Shown: positions 42,700 to 52,679 of the stretch, piece after piece | Position numbering within the stretch: position 1 is the first letter of the stretch | Layout of the letters: each line of letters opens with the position of its first letter | Assembly (NCBI RefSeq): GCF_026151205.1 | Contig: NC_087074.1 | Coordinates: 16,627,962-16,691,961, forward strand | DNA: 64,000 nucleotides | Direction of reading: 5' to 3' | Source: Bolinopsis microptera | Lineage: Eukaryota; Ctenophora; Tentaculata; Lobata; Bolinopsidae | Program-made: the position numbers and the translations under genes | The notes under the pieces: model-generated | Databases searched by the model: none | The model's input: only the letters and a program-made list of their open reading frames with translations | What the model was told of the DNA's origin: nothing

Positions 42700-43395
42700 T
42701 CAAGAATCTTCCTGACGATATATTTGTGAAAGTTTAAGAAGCTTGATGATAATATTTTTGTTCTCGTTCATTAGTTTGTTGACATCAGATAGACTAGTAG
42801 TCGTGATAACTGCATTCAACAGAGCTTGTTCTTCCATACTTAAAATTGTGGCGATGTCTTGTCCACAGTCAATGAGATGCTGCTCAAATTTCGCAAACAT
42901 TTCCGTTTTCATTATGTAAGAGAATAAAAAGTCCATACATTCGTTTTCTTCCTTGCATAATTTACTTTGTAACAGGACATCTAGAGATTTGAGTAATTTC
43001 GACATATCATTTACCTTTTTATTTATTTGCTTGATTGCTACGCTTTTCCGCTTGCCTTTGTGTTGCCGAACTGAGTCAGATTCTAACTCATCACTACTTA
43101 ACACACTTCTACTATCACTATATGGTATTTTTGACTCATCATCAGCACTTGTTTCCTCATAGTTAGAACCGTCTTGTTGAGATTCTTCAGATATTATCGT
43201 ATCAGCATCTGAATATGTGGAAGCAGGATAATCCAGTTTTACATCAGTCGCATCCGAGTTAGCTTTTGATAGTGGTTGAATTTTAGAGCTTGTTTCTGAC
43301 TCTCCGTTCTCTCGATGATACCGACTTTTGTGTGAGGACAGGCTATATCTATTGACAAAAGACTTGTCACAAAATGAGCAAGATATAGGACTCAT
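42700..43395 (-). CDS. C2H2 zinc-finger protein of element D, left arm (intact)
   Basis: 231 residues from ATG 43,395. It has one N-terminal C2H2 finger, C-x2-C-x12-H-x4-H (CSFCDKSFVNRYSLSSHKSR then YH). A Ser/Asp/Glu-rich middle with a basic patch (RQHKGKRKSVAIKQINKK) follows, then a helical C-terminus (MDFLFSYIMKTEMFAKFEQH). The frame is intact, while the copy in the other arm has a stop. A DNA-binding role in transposition or its regulation is inferred from position; no catalytic domain is recognised. Confidence 0.75.
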   Translation of the reverse strand: MSPISCSFCDKSFVNRYSLSSHKSRYHRENGESETSSKIQPLSKANSDATDVKLDYPASTYSDADTIISEESQQDGSNYEETSADDESKIPYSDSRSVLSSDELESDSVRQHKGKRKSVAIKQINKKVNDMSKLLKSLDVLLQSKLCKEENECMDFLFSYIMKTEMFAKFEQHLIDCGQDIATILSMEEQALLNAVITTTSLSDVNKLMNENKNIIIKLLKLSQIYRQEDS

Positions 43396-43548
43396 GATAT
43401 TACAAAGGATACGTTTAGAACGTTTTGCAACAACAGTCTTCAAATATATTATTCAATCTAACGGGAATGCTTCAAATTTTGTGGAGTAATTAACTCAGAC
43501 CCACGTGCTATTTTATATTTTAAAAAAACAACTAATCTGCTTTCCCTA

Positions 43549-43671
43549 CCCTACCCTCCTCCCTCCAGGGAGGGAGGGTAGGAAAGGAGGGAGGGAGCCC
43601 GAAGTCCTTAACACCCGTACATACAAATACAATGGGACCTAACCGTTGGTTAAGAAAAAGACACGTCGATC
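43549..43671. other. Central spacer of element D
   Basis: This is the only sequence that is not arm-symmetric. Its first part is itself an inverted repeat (CTACCCTCCTCCCTCC / GGGAGGGAGGGTAGG, about 43,549-43,582), and the rest is unique. Confidence 0.75.
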
Positions 43672-43823
43672 AGGGAAAGCAGATTAGTTGTTTTTAAAAA
43701 ATATAAAATAGCACGTGGGTCTGAGTTAATTACTCCACAAAATTTGAAGCATTCCCGTTAGATTGAATAATATATTTGAAGACTGTTGTTGCAAAACTTT
43801 CTAAACGTATCCTTTGTAATATC

Positions 43824-44519
43824 ATGAGTCCTATATCTTGCTCATTTTGTGACAAGTCTTTTGTCAATAAATATAGCCTGTCCTCACACTAAAGTCGGTA
43901 TCATCGAGAGAACGGAGAGTCAGAAACAAGCTCTAACATTCAACCACTATCAAAAGCTAACTCGGATGCGACTGATGTAAAACTGGATTATCCTGCTTCC
44001 ACATATTCAGATGCTGATACGATAATATCTGAAGAATCTCAACAAGACGGTTCTAACTATGAGGAAACAAGTGCTGATGATGAGTCAAAAATACCATATA
44101 GTGATAGTAGAAGTGTGTTAAGTAGTGATGAGTTAGAATCTGACTCAGTTCGGCAACACAAAGGCAAGCGGAAAAGCGTAGCAATCAAGCAAATAAATAA
44201 AAAGGTAAATGATATGTCGAAATTACTCAAATCTCTAGATGTCCTGTTACAAAGTAAATTATGCAAGGAAGAAAACGAATGTATGGACTTTTTATTCTCT
44301 TACATAATGAAAACGGAAATGTTTGCGAAATTTGAGCAGCATCTCATTGACTGTGGACAAGACATCGCCACAATTTTAAGTATGGAAGAACAAGCTCTGT
44401 TGAATGCAGTTATCACGACTACTAGTCTATCTGATGTCAACAAACTAATGAACGAGAACAAAAATATTATCATCAAGCTTCTTAAACTTTCACAAATATA
44501 TCGTCAGGAAGATTCTTGA
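43824..44519 (+). pseudogene. Zinc-finger gene of element D, right arm (nonsense at codon 23)
   Basis: This is the inverted copy of 42,700-43,395. TAA at 43,890-43,892 falls inside the zinc finger, where the left arm has AAA (SHK). Otherwise the two copies are nearly identical, with a Lys/Arg change just before. A shorter frame from a later start (134 codons ending at 44,519) stays open. Confidence 0.9.
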
Positions 44520-44674
44520 ACTTTATAACCAAAACGTTGATAATTATTGAGATAAGAATTTGGATATATAGAGTTATTGAATATAGTTTAGTTAAAATTA
44601 TCTTCAAAAATCTAAACATGTGTTTCCTTGTCTACATTATAACTTTTTTTAAAAATAATACATCATAATTATCA

Positions 44675-45712
44675 TTCAGTATTCAGTATATTATTCAGTA
44701 TTATTCAGTATTCATTATTCAACATTCATTCAGTATTCATTTAGTATTCATTCAGTATTCATTCAGTATTCAGTATTCATTCAGTATTCATTCAGTATTC
44801 ATTCAGTATTCATTCAGTATTCATTCAGTATTCATTCAGTATTCATTCAGTATTCAGTCAGTATTCATTCAGTATTCATTCAGTATTCATTCAGTATTCA
44901 TTCAGTATTCATTCAGTATTCATTCAGTATTCATTCAGTATTCATTCAGTATTCATTCAGTATTCATGCAGTATTCATTCAGTATTCATTCAGTATTCAT
45001 TCAGTATTCATTCAGTATTCATTCAGTATTCATTCAGTATTCATTCAGTATTCATTCAGTATTCATTCAGTATTCATTCAGTATTCATTCAGTATTCATT
45101 CAGTATTCATTCAGTATTCATTCAGTATTCATTCAGTATTCATTCAGTATTCATTCAGTATTCATTCAGTATTCATTCAGTATTCATTCAGTATTCAGTC
45201 AGTATTCATTCAGTATTCATTCAGTATTCATTCAGTATTCATTCAGTATTCATCAGTATTCATTCAGTATTCATTCAGTATTCATTCAGTATTCATGCAG
45301 TATTCATTCAGTATTCATTCAGTATTCATTCAGTATTCATTCAGTATTCATTCAGTATTCATTCAGTATTCATTCAGTATTCATTCAGTATTCAGTCAGT
45401 ATTCATTCAGTATTCATTCAGTATTCATTCAGTATTCATTCAGTATTCATTCAGTATTCATTCAGTATTCATGCAGTATTCATTCAGTATTCATTCAGTA
45501 TTCATTCAGTATTCATTCAGTATTCATTCAGTATTCATTCAGTATTCATTCAGTATTCATTCAGTATTCATTCAGTATTCAGTATTCATTCAGTATTCAT
45601 TCAGTATTCATTCAGTATTCATTCAGTATTCATTCAGTATTCAGTATTCATTCAGTATTCATTCAGTATTCATTCAGTAGTCAGTATTCATTCAGTATTC
45701 AGTATTGTGTAA
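44675..45712 (+). repeat. 11-bp minisatellite, right arm of element D
   Basis: About 90 copies of GTATTCATTCA, the reverse complement of the left-arm array but longer by roughly 200 bp. The array length explains most of the length difference between arms. Confidence 0.95.
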
Positions 45713-47816
45713 GATAAGGTGACGGATTTCATCTTATCTTACTCAAGAAAATATTTAATATTCCGCTCACAAAATATCAGGAAACAGAACACGGAACATC
45801 AATCGATGAACTGCTGTCAGATACCGAGCAAATATTTACGGGTATGATTAAAGAATTGGGAACAGTAATTAACATGGTGCACTGGCAGTTGCATCTTTAT
45901 TCATTGCGTCATACTACCTTATGGAGATCTGATATAATTTCGTTCAGCATAATCCTGGCAAGTTGAATGTTTGAATTTATTTCTGTAATAATTACTCGTC
46001 TAGAGGAAAATTATGTATCAGGTAAACACTACAGTCAAAAGAATTAAAAACAGTTAAGTTAAAGTTCAGAACAATTAAAGCTGAAACAGAGTCAGAATTT
46101 ACGCAACAAACAGCTGAACGCTGAATGATAGTGTAAGCAAAGTGCCAGGTGTTGTCCTGAAACGGTGCACTAAATTTAGATTAAAGAACATTAGACATTA
46201 TTTCGAACCTCATCAGCACACCGTTAAAAGGTCGCCGCTTGCCAGATGTTAACATTGTTGATACTTTAAACAATAGATGTACATGTAATTAAATTATGGG
46301 GCGGGGCTGGTGGGGGATCGAACCAGGTACCTTCAACTATGTAAAATATTGTGACATATTACCGTGTCATCACGCCACATACGGTATGTTTGGAAATTAC
46401 CTCGGAAAACCCTTCAAAAAAGGTGTGTACTGTGCACAATACACTACTGGCGGCCAAGAAAGAATTGGCGAACCTGTGTCCTAGAAGACGCAGTAACATT
46501 CACAGGAGATCCAGACATTGTATTTGATAAGGTCCGAGAGTTGGCAGGAAACCGAAAGCACTGGAGAGAGATGATACGACATAAGCGGCAATTCCTTGCT
46601 GCAGGCCACTCGAATGATTGAGGAGACCTTATCAAGTATCAAGTAAGTAAGTATAGGTTTCCAGCATCTGTTTATCATGAGATCAGAGAATATCTCAACA
46701 AATTTGTCGCTTCTGCACAAAAGCAGGGTCTTCACATCAATTCTTTTGTTAAAAAGCCAGCTATAAACTGCATCATAGAAAACATAGCTGTTTACCACAA
46801 GTGGAGACTCAATCAAGAAGTTTGTTAGTGCCTCCAGATTCTTTATGTCGTTCACCTACTCAAAGTCATGAAACAAGTTGGGTAGAGCTGCATATGGTAT
46901 GACAGTGTTCATCTCCTTCAAGGCCCTTATATTGTTGGGTAAAGCTGTGCATGCGATGGAAGTTTTCATCTCCTTCAGGGCTTTATTGTATTGTTTTAGT
47001 GCCCTCATAATTAACCTGAAGTCCTCAGTTGAAGGATTTTCCAGTTCCTCGAGCTTTTCAAATAGTCGCTGATACGCAGACTCGGAAGGAGAAAGGGAGG
47101 ATTTATAGTTCAATCTCTCAATTATAAATCTACTGTTCTGATCAATAGTGCATGCTTTGTATTCTAAGTTGTTCAATAGAGCTTCCACAAGAATGTGCTC
47201 CTGATCAGCTGCCATTTCCATTATCACTTCAAGATTCTTTTGAGGACAAGATGACACGTTTTTCAAGTATTGTGTTGCAAAATATTGAGTGCAAGTCGCC
47301 AAGGATGCAAATTGCTTAATGACAAGATCTATAAGTCTCCTCTTTATTCGATTATCCATAACGAACATGGCCTCATCAAATAAGAATAGCTGTTCTTCAA
47401 AGTTATCCTCTCTTACGGACTCAGTCAATTCCTGAAAGTACTCAAAGCACTTTTCGATTACCCAATCCACCTCAAACACGCATGCCATTTTATTCAGATC
47501 TCGGAAATTTGACTTTGACAACTTTTCTAAAACACCAGAATAAGAGGCTTCTAGAAAGCACTCTAAAGCATATTTCGAGAAGTCCTCGACTGGTATTTCT
47601 GTTTGGAAAAGTTCTACTGTCATTTTCTTTATAACCGGACTGTTGAAGGACATAATTGCTGAATTAGTGAGAAGTTCTTCGTCCTGTAGAATGAACTTGA
47701 GGTTGCCGTGGGAGGGGGAGCCGAGATATTCCAACCCAAAGTTCATTGGCACTTGAATGCACGGTATTGGGGAGGCCATCCTATTCTTTCTTTTTTTCCT
47801 TTCTTTAAAAGACAGG

Positions 47817-47940
47817 CTATTGCTGTTATCGAAGAATATGTCAATATCATGCTGCACTGTTCTAAACTGTTAGGCACCCGCGCGCTACGTATCCAAAGGA
47901 AAGTACCAAACGCCGAGACACAAAACCTACAGCCATTAAC
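47817..47940. repeat. ~120-bp dispersed repeat at the BTB duplication junction
   Basis: The sequence ATTGCTGTTATCGAAGAATA ... CCTACAGCCATTAA recurs at 50,657-50,770 with a few changes. Here it sits exactly between the 5' end of BTB copy 2 and fragment copy 3. Confidence 0.8.
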
Positions 47941-48445
47941 TCGCAAAATATTGAGTGCAAATCGCCAAGGATGCAAATTGCTTAATGACAAGATCTATAA
48001 GTCTCCTCTTTATTCGATTATCCATAACGAACATGGCCTCATCAAATAAGAATAGCTGTTCTTCAAAGTTATCCTCTCTTACGGACTCAGTCAATTCCTG
48101 AAAGTACTCAAAGCACTTTTCGATTACCCAATCCACCTCAAACACGCAGGCCATTTTATTCAGATCTCGGAAATTTGACTTTGACAACTTCTCCAAAACA
48201 CCAGAATAAGAGGCTTCTAGAAAGCACTCTACAGCATATTTCGAGAAGTCCTCGACTGGTATTTCTGTTTGGAAAAGTTCTACTGTCATTTTCTTTATAA
48301 CCGGACTGTTGAAGGACATAATTGCTGAATTAGTGAGAAGTTCCTCGTCCTGTAGAATGAACTTGAGGTTGCCGTGGGAGGGGGAGCCGAGATATTCCAA
48401 CCCAAAGTTCATTGGCACTTGAATGCACGGTATTGGGGAGGCCAT
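47936..48445 (-). pseudogene. BTB copy 3, N-terminal fragment
   Basis: 169 codons from ATG 48,445 encode the BTB domain and are nearly identical to the same part of copy 2 (the first ~168 codons). The frame ends where the ~120-bp repeat begins. The sequence upstream of the ATG matches the upstream region of copy 1 (CAGGCTC, then ACCTGGTGGCCCACGAGA), so it keeps the original promoter side. A truncated BTB-only protein is possible. Confidence 0.85.
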
Positions 48446-48641
48446 CCTATTCTTTCTTTTTTTTCCTTTCTTTAAAAGACAGGCTCGACCTGGTGGCCCA
48501 CGAGAAGATTACATGAAGATGTTTTGCCTGCTTCTGGGTGTAGCATCCCTGCTGGATGCCGGGGTTAAATGCAATGATGTTAAATAGTAATACGTTTCGT
48601 AGCCTACAAACGTATGGCGAATACGAATACGTATTTCTCAA

Positions 48642-49245
48642 GGGTGAACGATGTACTTCGAAATCGAATATGGGATATACATTTTTTACATATTTTTCAT
48701 TTGAACGCTTAGGAAAGCTTCTGCGAGTACAAAGTAAACATTGTTACGTAGGAACTGTGCTGATTATACGAGTTAACGTCCCACGAGTAAAAAATAACTT
48801 AGTATCCGGGCAATGGTTACTCGAAAATGATGCCTTCCTCTGATTCTCCTTGCTATTCATAAGCGCAGTAAACAGGTAAGCATCAGGTGACTGTATTCCG
48901 AGTTTCTTATTGACGTGATGCAGATGCGGGCAGGCATCTACTCACAGACATGTTTCAACCTACCAGGCAATGTTGTCTCCTTATTTGGATGTAAAAAACC
49001 GATACACGAGAATTCTGGCTCCATAGTTAGAGCTTCATTTTTCCTTCTTGGCTCTGCACGTGTCTCACCAAGATATTGTACGGAATATTGTAACTAGTTA
49101 CTACTTATATATTACACTAATGAGTAATGTAGAAGGAATGACTGGAATGATCACACTATACTACCTGTAATAACATATCCTAAGAAGTGTTTTACAGTGA
49201 TAATATCAAATATGGTAACTTAGTAATTAACTAAAATGTTTTATT
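48642..49245. other. Intergenic, nothing recognised
   Basis: A short open frame (48,556-48,843, plus) has no recognisable domain or splice context. Confidence 0.45.
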
Positions 49246-49566
49246 GGGGTCAGGGTCAGGGTCAGGGTCAGGGTCAGGGTCAGGGTCAGGGTCAGGGTCA
49301 GGGTCAGGGTCAGGGTCAGGGTCAGGGTCAGGGTCAGGGTCAGGGTCAGGGTCAGGGTCAGGGTCAGGGTCAGGGTCAGGGTCAGGGTCAGGGTCAGGGT
49401 CAGGGTCAGGGTCAGGGTCAGGGTCAGGGTCAGGGTCAGGGTCAGGGTCAGGGTCAGGGTCAGGGTCAGGGTCAGGGTCAGGGTCAGGGTCAGGGTCAGG
49501 GTCAGGGTCAGGGTCAGGGTCAGGGTCAGGGTCAGGGTCAGGGTCAGGGTCAGGGTCAGGGTCAGG
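49246..49566 (+). repeat. GGGTCA hexamer array
   Basis: About 53 perfect copies of GGGTCA, which translate as GQ or GS runs. It is not the animal telomere repeat TTAGGG. The perfection suggests recent expansion. AGGTCA-like half-sites of nuclear receptors resemble the unit, but no function is implied. Confidence 0.97.
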
Positions 49567-50271
49567 GACTTGAGGAACTTTTTTTACTTGATTGGAACGT
49601 GCTAGCTAGCCAGTTTCGGGCTCAATATACTCTTTGTTCACGACTCAATACAACAATGCTGGTAAGGCTGTATCTTTATAATTATGTAAACTTGCCTTTT
49701 ACGACTTTCAGTCTTTCACGTATATATGTAACAGAACATTTTATATAACAATAGCTTCAATCAATTACACAATCTCCAATTTATCGATATCAAATTAAAA
49801 TATACCAAGTAGCAATGAGCAAGTAACAGATCAAATCGTATATTTAATCGGAAATGTGCTGCATTCGGATCAGTTTATAATTTTGGACAAACGTCACGTC
49901 GGACAAAAGTCGTGTTACCCATGATATTATTATTACGTAAATTATACATACTGTGGCAGTGTTGACTCATATAATAGCGACAAGAGAAACGCCATTGTTG
50001 GACGTGAGGAGCTGGAGGGTGAGAACTCCTCAAACTTTTTTTCAATTCCTTCTGTAACGTCCCGAATAAATATAGTCGATCAGGTGCTATTTTGGATTCA
50101 GAGTAGGATGGTTTTCACTTTAGTTCCGCGATGGTAGTGCAAATATTTTTTCTACGACAAATCTCACTGTATCCCGTATCCGGCAGTGTCCCGTATCCGG
50201 CAGTGTCGTCATTTTTGTGTTGAGCGCTGTAGCAGGTTATAGCTGCACTTCGATATTTTTCAGCTCGGCTC
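49567..50271. other. Intergenic, nothing recognised
   Basis: AT-rich. A TATCCCG/GTATCCGGCAGTGTC short duplication lies at 50,170-50,207. Confidence 0.45.
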
Positions 50272-50469
50272 CATATTCACGATCATTTCAACTATATTAG
50301 TATATACGAGATAGATCCAGAAAACTCGGCCATCCTCGTATCTGTCTTCAGCTGTCAGGTTTCCTGGTTCTTACAGTTTACACTGATGGTTGCTCTCAGT
50401 CTCACAACAACAGATCCGGATATTGAGGACTATGATTCGGGGTTCCTGTATGCTGTACGATCCCCATAA
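50272..50469 (+). other. Possible unassigned exon or 3' coding end
   Basis: After a TTTTTCAG acceptor (about 50,262) a plus-strand frame stays open for about 66 codons without repeats (HDHFNYISIYEIDPENSAIL, later DPDIEDYDSGFLYAVRSP) to TAA at about 50,467. There is no ATG start and no homologue that I recognise. It may be chance. Confidence 0.2.
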
Positions 50470-50656
50470 CGAACGGACACATTACACTTTGTATCTCAGT
50501 CACCTGAGTAGCTAGTGGTCCCATTTTTAAGCACAATTGTAAATTGTCTCAATTTGACTCGATCCAATCATTTTAAGTACACAAAATCGCAGAAATTAAC
50601 GTTCGACCACTCCCAGCAAGCAAGCGCTGACCTGTGGCGCGCATCCGCATATTATT

Positions 50657-50770
50657 GCTGTTATTGAAGAATATGTCAATATCATGCTGCACTATTCTAA
50701 ACCGTTAGGCACCCGCGCGTTACGTATCCAAAGGAAAGTACCAAACGGACACAAAACCTACAGCCATTAA
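50657..50770. repeat. ~120-bp dispersed repeat, second copy
   Basis: It matches 47,817-47,940 (GAAGAATATGTCAATATCAT; TACGTATCCAAAGGAAAGTA), with a small deletion after ACCAAACG. Confidence 0.8.
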
Positions 50771-51428
50771 ATCATGGCCACTGAGCAAACAACCACCTAG
50801 AGTTCCGTGTTCCAAGCATCTACTTGTGTCATTACTCGTCTAGACTTAATTGGTCGAAAGCCTGGAAAAGGAAATTCAAATAAAACCCGGAAATGTTAAC
50901 TTGATCAGATCTCAGCCCTGATACACTGCACGTTCATCTCAGGAAAGCTTGGCTGGTCTACATTCTTCCTTTTCCAGCTCCTTGGAATGTGATCTAACAC
51001 TGAACAATGAACATCGAATTATCGGAATTACAGGAATGTACATTCAGATTCCAGTGCATCCTGCTTTACATTCCAACTACCTATTACTAACATTGGGACT
51101 GCCTGGTAACCTTGAAGTTCAGCAATAAAACAAGAAGCATCCTTAAATTGCGGACATGAGAAGTGTGGTTGTTTATAGAAATTGTTAAATTATTGCAATA
51201 AAATAAAGAGCAACTGAAGAACCTTAGCTTTTTCCATAAAACGTCTATGCAAATCTTCACAAATTGATAAACCAACAATTTAACTAAGAAAAGCAAGTTT
51301 GTAGAGGGACACAACTTGCTGAACTGGCCTGTAAAGACTAAGGTTTACTTATATTTCTATGTGTGTGTCTGACGTGTATGTGGGAAAGTAGAAGGAAACT
51401 TCCCCTGATTCTGTTTATCTAAACGTGG
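50771..51428. other. Intergenic, nothing recognised
   Basis: No supported gene. Confidence 0.45.
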
Positions 51429-51475
51429 CTGTACCACGTGTATACCACGTGTATACCACGTGTATACCACGTGTG
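51429..51475. repeat. CACGTGTATAC tandem repeat
   Basis: Four copies of an 11-bp unit, each with the E-box palindrome CACGTG. Confidence 0.8.
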
Positions 51476-51643
51476 GTCATCTCACTACACATTACACGTC
51501 ACCCAACTTCAAACCACGGTTCCAATCGATATGCACTTAACACTGTAGACCATTGTTTCTTTGATACATTAATTCTATTCAGGGGACTACATTGCTCATT
51601 CTCCACCTCGCACCTCGCACCGCATGACAGAGTGTACACCAAT

Positions 51644-51683
51644 AAATATATATATATCGTCTCGCTTTATATATAGTAAGATT
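51644..51683 (+). mobile_element. Terminal scrap of the 'TACTAGCAGG' element
   Basis: ATATATATATCGTCTCGCTT followed by TATATATAGTAAGAT matches one end of 54,553-54,925 and of 35,409-35,732. Confidence 0.65.
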
Positions 51684-51756
51684 AGATATATATCAAGCAT
51701 CATGATAAAAACGGGCACTTAACCAAGACACTTAAGACAAACAGATCTATTAATAT

Positions 51757-51815
51757 TGTACAATGTACAATGTACAATGTACAATGTACAATATACAATG
51801 TACAATTAACAATGT
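51757..51815. repeat. ACAATGT tandem repeat
   Basis: About seven heptamer units (TGTACAA on either strand), partly palindromic. Confidence 0.85.
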
Positions 51816-52406
51816 ACATAAATAGCGACCTTTTTATGGCCCAACCAATAATCAGTTCTAAGGCGCATTTACATAACCTAAGAAGTAGGCACACGAACCA
51901 TAGATGTATCATCTAGATCCTACTTCACTCATTGTTTCATTGTTTCCTTGTGAAATGTGATAATGGTCGACTGTTTTGTGTATTGGCCCATTTCTCTTAT
52001 GATGTTCAAACTAAACTTTAGTATTTATCCTCAGCCACACTAATGGGGCGTGGATTTGTATTTTATTGTCGGTGCTTTAATTGTGTTGGATTGCACGATT
52101 ACGTTTATTGCCGGCGGGTGGCTGATTAGTTAGGAACTAAAGTCCAAACGGTGAGGCATGGTTTGTTAACTTTTTAAAAAGCACCTACACTGTATCCTGT
52201 GTAGAGCACTAACCTGATCAGGCAAATTCCTAAAATACCTTGTTCACATAGATTACCTCCATGACTGTTCATTCCTCCTAACCTGATGATAATCCAATTG
52301 TCGTGAGCGGTGAGAGTCTAAAAATTGACAGAAACGATAATCGTCATATAACTAGTTAAATTTGGGGATTGGGACCAATACGTACTACGTAGTAATGTTA
52401 ATATAG
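51816..52406. other. Intergenic, nothing recognised
   Basis: No supported gene. Confidence 0.45.
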
Positions 52407-52464
52407 ATTTGTAGTGTTGTAATTAGTTTTATATATATATAAAACTAATTACAACACTACAAAT
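52407..52464. repeat. 58-bp perfect palindrome
   Basis: ATTTGTAGTGTTGTAATTAG continues into an AT centre at 52,435/52,436 and returns as the exact reverse complement. A 29-bp perfect arm can extrude as a hairpin. Confidence 0.9.
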
Positions 52465-52485
52465 ATATTGCATTTATTCATTATT

Positions 52486-52664
52486 GAGTACTAGTGTTAC
52501 CCGTGCCTACGACCGGGACTTTATGCAAAATTATAAACCCGTCTATTATATTCGAAAACACGCATTACATTTTCGTAGTTAAAACTTTAAAACGGTGCGA
52601 AAGTATGAACAGACCGCAATTTAATACTGAGTGTCCCTCATATATATTATAGTAAAACTTTCAC
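52486..52664 (+). mobile_element. Possible diverged short element with the same ends
   Basis: It begins TACTAGTGTTACCCGT and ends TATATTATAGTAAAAC, similar to the ends of the 'TACTAGCAGG' family but with a different interior. It lies just after the 58-bp palindrome. Confidence 0.35.
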
Positions 52665-52679
52665 TGCTTCACACACTAG

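Larger units (their letters stand above)
40981..46448. mobile_element. Element D: 5.47-kb palindromic (foldback) element with a zinc-finger gene in each arm
   Basis: Arms 40,981-43,547 and 43,672-46,448 are inverted copies around a ~124-bp spacer. The ends are AGTAGTGTATTGTGCACAGT and its inverse. GGCGGC is duplicated at 40,975-40,980 and 46,449-46,454. Taking out the element plus one GGCGGC restores the LINE frame. From the ends inward each arm has ~730 bp of terminal repeat, an 11-bp minisatellite, then a gene. The 6-bp duplication and 5'-AGT...ACT-3' termini are what Polinton/Maverick elements show, but no polymerase, integrase or capsid gene is present. A non-autonomous foldback relative is one inference; an unknown class is another. 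Confidence 0.9.
39838..46620 (+). pseudogene. LINE reverse transcriptase fragment, in two parts
   Basis: RT motifs in order: ENQCGFRKNRSCIDQIYSLR, FVDFKAAFDS, SGSGQGDIQGP, DYADDLAIM (catalytic YADD), LRINAKKTEV, FTYLGSIISSDG. A frameshift with extra bases (about 39,957-39,965) separates the first motif from the rest. The frame 39,984-40,980 is open up to the palindromic element and resumes at 46,455 as PRKNWR, ending in TGA at about 46,621. The C-terminus has the usual RLRWFGHVSRM and GRRSRGR...PRKNW signature of such LINEs. Endonuclease is absent because of 5' truncation. Confidence 0.88.
39836..46651 (+). mobile_element. 5'-truncated LINE inside BTB copy 2 (split by palindromic element)
   Basis: Target duplication TATAGGTT is at 39,828-39,835 and 46,652-46,659. 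The 5' end starts inside the RT finger region, and the 3' end finishes in short repeats (AAGTATCAAGTAAGTAAG), as in RTE-like and related LINEs. Without the palindromic element at 40,981-46,448 the LINE is about 1.35 kb. Confidence 0.88.
34675..47779 (-). pseudogene. BTB gene copy 2, split by two large insertions
   Basis: Segments 46,652-47,779 (start MASPIPC, BTB and middle), 39,794-39,835 (DLKYMENEGYLGSGG region) and 34,675-35,216 (C-terminal domain) align in order with copy 1. The interruptions are element A (35,217-39,783) and a LINE (39,836-46,651), each with a target duplication. In addition, TAG at about 46,856-46,858 replaces the CAG codon of copy 1 (HDYKQVN versus HDFE-stop-VN). The copy cannot make a full product. 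The N-terminal part (333 codons as open frame) is otherwise well kept, so a truncated BTB protein is conceivable. Confidence 0.9.

Noticed and set aside
40981-46448. Palindrome as an assembly mirror artefact
   Set aside because: The arms differ (array lengths, a nonsense change, small indels), and the element has a TSD and an interrupted frame that is restored when it is removed, so it is a real insertion.
49246-49566. Interstitial telomere sequence
   Set aside because: The unit is GGGTCA, not TTAGGG or a common animal telomere variant.
49236-49748. GQ-repeat or GS-repeat protein
   Set aside because: Purely the translation of the GGGTCA hexamer array; the flanks show no coding signal.
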